Positions 7,111 through 11,524 of a DNA stretch of 11,524 nt are shown piece by piece. The notes under the pieces were generated by a model. The model worked only from the letters and a program-made list of their open reading frames with translations. It did no database searches and was not told the DNA's origin. Source of the stretch: JBHWPB01 sp043424675 (GTDB lineage: Bacteria; Bacillota; Bacilli; Lactobacillales; Carnobacteriaceae_A). The DNA is taken from assembly GCA_043424675.1 (NCBI GenBank), contig JBHWPB010000082.1:1-11524 (forward strand), read 5' to 3'. The first letter of the stretch is position 1; every line of letters begins with the position of its first letter. The position numbers and the translations under genes are program-made.

Positions 7111-7844
7111 ATGAAAACACCTATGATCCTGATTCACGGCACTTGGGGGTCTGAAAAATCCTGGCAGTATATGCAAGATGACTTTTTCGAGATGGGCTTC
7201 CATCTCATCATCCCTTCTGTAAGATATCATGACCTTCCTTATGAAGAAGCAGCAGAAAAAGTAGGTGTTGTAAGTCTAAGCGATTATATCGATGATATCA
7301 TCAGTTTGGTAGAAGAATGCGACACCCCTCCTCTTCTCTTCGGCCATTCTCTCGGCTGTTTGATTGCTCAGACTGTCGCAGAAAGAACAACCGTCAAAGG
7401 CTTCATTTTATTGGAATCAGCCCCGACAGCGGATATTTTCCAGCTTTATATTGGGGTTTTTGGAGAAAATCGATGCCACCTTATAAAGACGCCAAATACT
7501 ATGTAGCCATGTCAGAGCAGAAGTTAGAGCTGAAAGATGAGGTTTTCCAAGATGCTGTTCCAGAATCTGGAAAAGTCTACACGGAAATAACTTTTCCACA
7601 ATTTGTTGGAACCCAAAGCAATTGGGTTGATTTCGAGAAGATACAGTGCCCTGCCTCAATCAGCACAGGAGAAAATGATAAAATGACTGTTCCAGGAATT
7701 GCTCAAAAGACAGCCGCTAATTATGGAGAGCAAGCGACAATTTATATGATGGGTGATGCGGTTCATTACTATATTGCAGGGGAATGTAAAGACCAGACTG
7801 TCTATTTAATCAAAAAATGGTTGAAACAACAGATTTTCATGTAA
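7111..7844 (+). pseudogene. Alpha/beta hydrolase gene, disrupted by a frameshift near 7450
   Basis: The first reading frame encodes the N-terminal half of an alpha/beta hydrolase: the oxyanion-hole motif HGTWG (9-13) and the nucleophile elbow GHSLG (78-82, S80). Homology-like sequence continues to TADIFQLY (residue 113). It then loses sense and stops at 7506. The remainder continues in the -1 frame from W at 7452 as WGFWRKSMPP, with an acid-loop motif GENDKM and a GDAVHYY segment that should hold the catalytic histidine. It stops at 7844. Joined, the halves give about 243 residues, probably slightly short for the family, so a small deletion is likely. The start ATG has AAAGGAG 9 nt upstream. 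It is probably co-transcribed with the OsmC-like gene 42 bp downstream. A sequencing error is the alternative, and the substrate is unknown. Confidence 0.75.
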
Positions 7845-7845
7845 G

Positions 7846-7861
7846 ATATATGTACATATAT
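7846..7861. repeat. 16-bp perfect palindrome before the OsmC-family gene
   Basis: ATATATGTACATATAT is a perfect palindrome centred on GTAC. It begins 2 bp past the hydrolase stop codon and ends 12 bp before the AAGGAGG of the next gene. It could be an operator for redox-responsive control of the peroxidase-like gene. It does not resemble the known OhrR or PerR boxes, and an AT-only palindrome of this length can occur by chance. A TATAAA at 7859-7864 could be a -10, but it lacks a credible -35. Confidence 0.3.
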
Positions 7862-7886
7862 AAATATCTACCTAAGGAGGATATCA

Positions 7887-8264
7887 ATGTCATACCGAGT
7901 TGGACACGCAATGACAGAAGAAGGACGAAAAGGTGAGGTCAGATTAAAAGATGGGTCTTTAACTTTAGATATGCAGGAACATACACCGGAAGAATTGTAT
8001 GCGATGGCATACAGCGCCTGTTTCTATTCAGCGTTAGATAAGGTGAAAGAGCCGAGAGATATTACAACAGATCATCGCATCGAAACAATCGTTGAAGTCG
8101 ATGAAGAAACCAGTGACTTGATTGTAACGGTACAAGTTGCCTTCAAAGACCTCGATGAAAAAACAGCGAATCGTATTGCGAAATTAGCAGATACCGTCTG
8201 TCGCTACTCTACAGCTGTAGAAGGAAATATTGACAATACGGTTGAAGTCGTCCCCTACGAATAA
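7887..8264 (+). CDS. OsmC/Ohr family peroxiredoxin-like protein
   Basis: OsmC/Ohr proteins are small cytoplasmic dimeric thiol peroxidases that reduce organic hydroperoxides with two cysteines. Here the pair is C45 in EELYAMAYSACF and C105 in VCRYSTAVEGNID, 60 residues apart, matching the family layout. A candidate active-site arginine is R14 in EEGRKGEV, and the conserved glutamate is E35 or E36. At 125 residues it is somewhat shorter than the usual ~140, mostly through a short N-terminal segment. The family is clear; whether it is nearer Ohr or a general OsmC protein is uncertain, so I give no symbol. The ATG follows AAGGAGG by 6 nt. It sits 42 bp after the broken hydrolase gene and is followed by a strong terminator, so it is the last gene of that short rightward unit. 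Confidence 0.9.
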   Translation: MSYRVGHAMTEEGRKGEVRLKDGSLTLDMQEHTPEELYAMAYSACFYSALDKVKEPRDITTDHRIETIVEVDEETSDLIVTVQVAFKDLDEKTANRIAKLADTVCRYSTAVEGNIDNTVEVVPYE

Positions 8265-8281
8265 TACTTATATCTTCAATT

Positions 8282-8335
8282 AAAAAACACTTCATTTTCA
8301 ATCAGAGGATTTCTGAAGGAAATGAAGTGCTTTTT
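8282..8335. terminator. Bidirectional terminator between convergent genes
   Basis: CACTTCATTT (8288-8297) pairs perfectly with AAATGAAGTG (8320-8329). An inner stem TCAGA/TCTGA (8302-8306 with 8312-8316) extends the hairpin. On the plus strand it is followed by C and five Ts, serving the OsmC-family gene. On the minus strand it is followed by six Ts, serving the quinone oxidoreductase gene, whose stop lies 40 bp away. Confidence 0.9.
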
Positions 8336-8374
8336 GTGTGTTGCCTTATTAGATTTTACCTTAAAACATAAAAA

Positions 8375-9364
8375 TTATTCTTCCATAGTTAAGATCATCT
8401 TGCCGCTGCTGTGGTCGCTTAATATAGCTTCCTGTGCTGTTTGAGCTTCACTCAGCGGATATTCATCACCGATCTCAGGCTTTAAAACACCATTTTCTAA
8501 ATAAGCAGATATCGCATCGAAGGTTTCTTTGTGTTCTTTTTCTGAAGCATTCCATACGGCCATGCCCGTGATGCTACTTTCTTTGGCCATCGTGGAGCGT
8601 GGGTTGATTTCTATTTCGCCTCTGTTTCCTATAATGACGATGCGTCCGAAATGAGCGATCAGTTCTAGGTCTATCGCCAGATTATGGTCAGCCAGCATTT
8701 CAACAATTAAATCTGGCCCTTTGCCATCCGTAATTTCCATAACTTCAGAAAAATTATCTTCTGTAATATGGCTTAAGGCATGGTCAGCTCCTGATTCTAA
8801 TATCAACCGTTTTCCGTTTTCGTTGGCTTTTCCGGCAGTTCCGATGACGACTGCTCCTTGTAATTGAGCCATTTGTACTGCCAATAAGCCTACCGCTCCG
8901 CTTGCTCCATGGATGAGAACGGTTTCTCCCGGTTGAAGCTTTCCAATATGGAAAAGCGCACGAAAGGCAGCAAAAGCTGGTACACCAAGCGCAGCCCCTT
9001 CCTTAAACGTGAGGTGATCCGGCAGTTTATGGACACAATCAGCGCTTACGACTGTTTTTTTAGCGTAAGTTCCTGTGTTTCTATCGGCCAATATCCCTGC
9101 AATATAAACGCGGTCTCCTACATCTAAATGCGTGACGTTCTCACCAACTTCTTCCACGATACCGGCTCCGTCAAAACCGGGCGTAAAAGGAAGATCTGGT
9201 TTGTAAAAAGCATAATTTCCTGTCCTGACATACGCCTCAGCGGGATTGACCCCTGCTGCTTTAATGCTGACTTTAACCTCATTTGATTGAGGGTGCTGCT
9301 CTTCCACTTCTCCATACTCCAAAACTTCAGGCCCGCCGAATTCTTTCACTTGAATAGCTTTCAT
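8375..9364 (-). CDS. Zinc-free NADPH:quinone oxidoreductase-like protein (MDR superfamily)
   Basis: This is a cytoplasmic medium-chain dehydrogenase/reductase of the quinone oxidoreductase/zeta-crystallin branch, which reduces quinones or enals/enones with NADPH. The 329-residue protein opens with a GroES-like domain: MKAIQVKEFGGPEVL at the N-terminus, AGVNPAEAYVRTG (37-49), PFTPGFDGAGIVEEVG (59-74) and GDRVY (83-87). A Rossmann domain follows with IHGASGAVG (151-159). The place where zinc alcohol dehydrogenases have their metal cysteine holds NPAE, so it is the zinc-free type. The ATG has AAAGGAG 6 nt upstream. It shares a terminator with the convergent OsmC-family gene. No clear promoter is visible in the 119 bp behind it, and no terminator separates it from the GAPDH gene upstream, so read-through from GAPDH is possible. 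The physiological substrate is unknown. Confidence 0.9.
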   Translation of the reverse strand: MKAIQVKEFGGPEVLEYGEVEEQHPQSNEVKVSIKAAGVNPAEAYVRTGNYAFYKPDLPFTPGFDGAGIVEEVGENVTHLDVGDRVYIAGILADRNTGTYAKKTVVSADCVHKLPDHLTFKEGAALGVPAFAAFRALFHIGKLQPGETVLIHGASGAVGLLAVQMAQLQGAVVIGTAGKANENGKRLILESGADHALSHITEDNFSEVMEITDGKGPDLIVEMLADHNLAIDLELIAHFGRIVIIGNRGEIEINPRSTMAKESSITGMAVWNASEKEHKETFDAISAYLENGVLKPEIGDEYPLSEAQTAQEAILSDHSSGKMILTMEE

Positions 9365-9483
9365 AGGTATCTCCTTTAAAGTAAGTAGTCTCTCAGTTTC
9401 TCTAAATTATTGAACAACTAGAACGAAGTAAATATCCTCTTTGCCCACTTTCTTTTTCATATGAGATGAGAGATGTAATTAAC

Positions 9484-10482
9484 TTACTGCAGTTTTCTCA
9501 TATGCTCCATGACGCGTACGAGCTGGGCACAGAATCCTGTTTCGTTGTCATACCATGCGGACGCACGAACAATCTGGCCCTCGTCCGTATTTAAAACGAT
9601 AGTTTGTGTGGCATCAAAAATAGAGCCTGCTTTGTGACCCACAATATCTGAAGAAACAATCGGATCTTCAGTATAAGCAAAAGAATCTGATTTGTTTTCT
9701 TCCATCACTCTATTGATCTCTTCGGCATTGGTTTCTTTATCTAATATTACTGTGAGTTCAGTTAAGGAACCGTCATTTACTGGAACACGCTGAGCAACAC
9801 CGTCGAGCTTTCCATCAATTTCAGGAATAACTTTTCCGATAGATTTAGCTGCCCCTGTGCTGGTAGGAATAATGTTACTTGCGGCAGCACGGGCACGGGT
9901 AAATTTACTGTGCGAACCATCTAATAACTTCTGGTCAGAAGTATAAGCATGAATAGTAGTAATTAAGCCCTTTTGAATCCCAAATTCTTTATTTAAGACA
10001 TCTGCCATAGGAGCGAGACAATTCGTCGTACATGACCCTGTGGAAACAATCTCTTCATCACCAGTTAAAACATCTTCATTCGTACCATAGACAATCATTG
10101 GAATATCTTCCGATCCAGGCGCAGTGACGACTACTCTGCTTGCTCCTGCTTTCAGATGTCCTTTCGAAGATTCACTGTCTGTAAATTTACCTGTTGCTTC
10201 GACAACATACTCAACCCCGTGTTCTTTCCAAGGAATATCTTCTGGTTTTCGTTCTCTTGTGAATGGAATGTTTCTTTCATTTACAATAAAGTTTTCTTCA
10301 TCCGCTTCTATTTCACCATTGAAAGGCCCATGAATAGTGTCGTACTTCAATAAATAAGCAGACATGTCGTTCGCTCTCGTCCCATTGATCGCGACGACTT
10401 CAAAATTTTCGTTCTCCTCTAATAAACGAAAAACTAAACGACCGATTCTTCCCCAACCATTAATACCAACTTTTGTAGGCAT
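9484..10482 (-). CDS. gap: Phosphorylating glyceraldehyde-3-phosphate dehydrogenase, type I, possibly NADP-preferring
   Basis: This enzyme interconverts glyceraldehyde-3-phosphate and 1,3-bisphosphoglycerate. The 332-residue protein carries the Rossmann motif INGWGRIGR (7-15), the catalytic SCTTN (150-154, C151), H178 in TIHAYT, and WYDNE (310-314). Two cofactor-contact sites differ from NAD-type enzymes. After VAIN the usual aspartate (NDLTD) is G34 in NGTRAND, and the S-loop reads LLDGSHSKFTRAR (186-198), with S190 where NAD-type enzymes have proline. In classic mutants of the Bacillus enzyme, equivalent changes shift preference to NADP, so dual or NADP use is inferred here. The C-terminus has TGFCAQLV where relatives have MSYTAQLV. 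I start at the ATG 7 nt after AAAAGGAG; the ATG 18 nt earlier precedes that site. The promoter overlaps a cre-like box. It may be a second, anabolic GAPDH like GapB. Confidence 0.93.
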   Translation of the reverse strand: MPTKVGINGWGRIGRLVFRLLEENENFEVVAINGTRANDMSAYLLKYDTIHGPFNGEIEADEENFIVNERNIPFTRERKPEDIPWKEHGVEYVVEATGKFTDSESSKGHLKAGASRVVVTAPGSEDIPMIVYGTNEDVLTGDEEIVSTGSCTTNCLAPMADVLNKEFGIQKGLITTIHAYTSDQKLLDGSHSKFTRARAAASNIIPTSTGAAKSIGKVIPEIDGKLDGVAQRVPVNDGSLTELTVILDKETNAEEINRVMEENKSDSFAYTEDPIVSSDIVGHKAGSIFDATQTIVLNTDEGQIVRASAWYDNETGFCAQLVRVMEHMRKLQ

Positions 10483-10489
10483 GTGTTGA

Positions 10490-10497
10490 CTCCTTTT
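10490..10497 (-). promoter_or_regulatory. Ribosome binding site deciding the GAPDH start
   Basis: AAAAGGAG on the minus strand lies between two in-frame ATGs. It is 7 nt before the downstream ATG (MPTKVGING), while the upstream ATG (MKRSQHM) overlaps the site itself and has nothing behind it. The shorter protein also matches the normal GAPDH N-terminus. Confidence 0.85.
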
Positions 10498-10547
10498 CAT
10501 AATTTAATTTAAACCATCACCAAAAAGCATTCACAATTTATGCCTTC

Positions 10548-10576
10548 ATAATAACAAGGTGTGAAAGCGTTTGCAA
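10548..10576 (-). promoter_or_regulatory. Probable sigma-A promoter of the GAPDH gene
   Basis: On the minus strand -35 TTGCAA (10571-10576) and -10 TATTAT (10548-10553) are separated by 17 bp. Initiation near 10541 would give a leader of about 58 nt. The -35 and upper spacer are covered by the cre-like box, so a bound CcpA would block polymerase. Confidence 0.5.
10562..10575. promoter_or_regulatory. cre-like box (CcpA operator)
   Basis: TGAAAGCGTTTGCA matches the catabolite-responsive consensus TGWAANCGNTNWCA at 13 of 14 positions; the only miss is G at the last W. It overlaps the candidate -35 and spacer of the leftward GAPDH promoter, a position expected to cause carbon catabolite repression. 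It is about 160 bp from birA, so an effect on birA is less likely. Confidence 0.65.
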
Positions 10577-10627
10577 ATATATTTTTGTAAAATGAGAATG
10601 TGCCCTATTTTTCTTAAAAATCTAGCT

Positions 10628-10654
10628 GACGATTAATTCAAATCCGTCTTTTTT
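10628..10654 (+). terminator. Weak terminator-like hairpin upstream of birA
   Basis: GACGATT (10628-10634) pairs with AAT-C-CGTC (10642-10648 with one bulged C) around the loop AATTCA plus one A, and six Ts follow (10649-10654). No rightward gene precedes it, so it would act only on a transcript started in the preceding 50 bp. A possible start signal there is TTGTAA-15 bp-TATTTT (10585-10611). It could be an attenuator in a long birA leader, or chance. Confidence 0.25.
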
Positions 10655-10655
10655 C

Positions 10656-10685
10656 TCGTCAACTGTTCATTTTTTAGGTTGACGA
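10656..10685 (+). promoter_or_regulatory. 8-bp inverted repeat over a possible birA -35 (BirA-operator-like)
   Basis: TCGTCAAC (10656-10663) and its exact complement GTTGACGA (10678-10685) are separated by 14 bp. The right arm contains TTGACG, a good -35 that is 17 bp before a weak -10, TAGCTT (10702-10707). The arms resemble the TTGTNAAC...GTTNACAA half sites of BirA operators, but the half-site centres are about 2 bp closer than in the usual sites. This would allow autoregulation by the encoded protein. The promoter itself is uncertain. Confidence 0.4.
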
Positions 10686-10735
10686 CTTTTAGAAATACTG
10701 ATAGCTTTAACTCATCAATTAAAGGAGGAATGATA

Positions 10736-11524
10736 ATGACGATACTTGACAGCGTCCTTCATCTGTTAATGAATGCACCAGAAAACACCCTCTCTGGACC
10801 TTCTATGGCAGAAAGTTTGGATGTTTCGCGCAACTCTGTCTGGAAAGCGGTCAATAAGCTTAAGGAGGAAGGGTATGAAATTCACACACATCCACAGAAA
10901 GGGTACCAATTAAAGAATATAACGAAGGATTTAGATGCTAAGCTTATTCGCGCACTGCTCCCCTCTTCTTTCGCTGATTGGAAGATAGAAACCTATGAAA
11001 CTGTAGAGTCCACCAACGATTCTATCCGCAGCTGTTTTATCGACTCCCCTTCCCGTCCCTTGCTTATCGCAAGCCGTGAGCAAACGCAAGGAAGAGGAAG
11101 ACGCGGGCGTAAGTTCTATTCGGAGCTGGAAGAAGGCCTCTACTTTTCTATCGGATTTAAACCGAAAAACCTTTCTTATGAAGAGATGCCCATCTATTCT
11201 ATCCTTGCGGTTATCGCTATCGTACAAGCCTTAGAGAAGTATTTAGAAGATGATATGGGTATCAAATGGGTGAACGATATCTTTTATAAGGGAAAAAAAG
11301 TAGCCGGTATTTTAAGTGAAATCGTGGCAGACTTAGAAAGCGGCAGTATTCCAAACATTATTATTGGAATAGGCCTCAACTTAAGAGGAAATTTTGAACA
11401 AGCAGACAGCGACGTTCAAAAAGTGGCAGGGTCTATCTTTGAACAAGGGACACCAGAGACATTCAATCCTAATATTTTACTCAGAGATTTCTTGGCTCTC
11501 TTCTCTCAATATGAGTCTGATAAT
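10736..11524 (+). CDS. birA: Bifunctional biotin ligase/biotin-operon repressor, 3' end outside window
   Basis: BirA activates biotin as biotinyl-AMP, attaches it to carboxylase carrier lysines, and in its two-domain form also binds DNA as a repressor. The frame is open to the right edge, giving 263 of roughly 320-330 residues. An N-terminal winged helix-turn-helix (about 1-60; SMAESLDVSRNSVWKAVNKL at 23-42, then a wing ending QKGYQL) makes it the bifunctional type. The catalytic domain has ESTND (91-95), the biotinyl-AMP loop QTQGRGRRGR (116-125), KWVND (177-181), KVAGILSE (188-195) and GIGLN (211-215). The missing part is the end of the catalytic domain and the C-terminal SH3-like cap. I start at the ATG 7 nt after AAAGGAGG; another in-frame ATG two codons earlier is only 1 nt from that site. 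Confidence 0.93.
   Translation, partial: MTILDSVLHLLMNAPENTLSGPSMAESLDVSRNSVWKAVNKLKEEGYEIHTHPQKGYQLKNITKDLDAKLIRALLPSSFADWKIETYETVESTNDSIRSCFIDSPSRPLLIASREQTQGRGRRGRKFYSELEEGLYFSIGFKPKNLSYEEMPIYSILAVIAIVQALEKYLEDDMGIKWVNDIFYKGKKVAGILSEIVADLESGSIPNIIIGIGLNLRGNFEQADSDVQKVAGSIFEQGTPETFNPNILLRDFLALFSQYESDN

Noticed and set aside
7447..7465. Programmed -1 frameshifting to join the two hydrolase halves
   Set aside because: No X-XXY-YYZ heptamer is in register at the join, the re-pairing at GTT TTT would be poor, and the family is not known to use recoding; mutation or sequence error is simpler.
9458..9504. 9-bp inverted repeat CATATGAGA/TCTCATATG at the end of the GAPDH gene as its terminator
   Set aside because: The loop is 29 nt and on the minus strand the hairpin is followed by As and no T-run, so it does not look like an intrinsic terminator.
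10483..10500. Six-residue longer GAPDH starting at the ATG at 10500
   Set aside because: That ATG overlaps the AAAAGGAG used by the downstream ATG and has no site of its own; the longer N-terminus is not GAPDH-like.
10931..11227. 98-codon leftward reading frame within birA
   Set aside because: It lies antisense to the conserved biotin ligase catalytic motifs and has no supporting start signals.

Overview
The window looks like a low-GC Gram-positive (Firmicutes) chromosome, most likely a member of the Lactobacillales. The grounds are a GAPDH whose C-terminal half reads like the streptococcal/lactobacillal type, a short ProB without a PUA domain, a FakB-type DegV protein, a heterodimeric ABC exporter of the EfrAB/LmrCD/TM287-288 kind, a CcpA cre-like box, a T-box leader and AGGAGG-type ribosome binding sites. 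The genus is an inference. Nothing in the window points to phage, IS elements, CRISPR, rRNA or tRNA; it reads as core chromosome.

Layout from left to right. (1) Positions 1-109 hold a strong leftward promoter and the first ~68 nt of a T-box leader that runs off the left edge. (2) proB and proA lie leftward, overlap by 17 bp, and have their own sigma-A promoter with a very short leader; they make gamma-glutamyl phosphate and then glutamate-5-semialdehyde for proline. (3) A leftward degV/fakB-like gene. (4) A perfect 17-bp hairpin terminator, then a leftward two-gene operon for the two half-transporters of a heterodimeric ABC exporter, overlapping by 11 bp. (5) A 168-bp divergent intergenic region with a perfect 11-bp inverted repeat. 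(6) A rightward alpha/beta hydrolase gene broken by a frameshift, followed by an OsmC/Ohr-like peroxidase gene and a bidirectional terminator. (7) A leftward zinc-free quinone oxidoreductase gene. (8) A leftward GAPDH gene with unusual cofactor-pocket residues and a cre-like box over its promoter. (9) A rightward birA gene (biotin ligase/repressor), with a hairpin and an inverted repeat upstream, cut by the right edge at 263 codons.

The genes do not form one pathway: proline synthesis, fatty-acid binding, export, peroxide/quinone handling, central carbon metabolism and biotin protein ligation sit side by side in short independent units. The most interesting items are regulatory or subtle: the truncated T-box, the probable NADP-leaning GAPDH under a cre-like box, the inverted repeat between the exporter and hydrolase genes, the structured birA leader, and the disrupted hydrolase. 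I found no convincing new multi-gene system.
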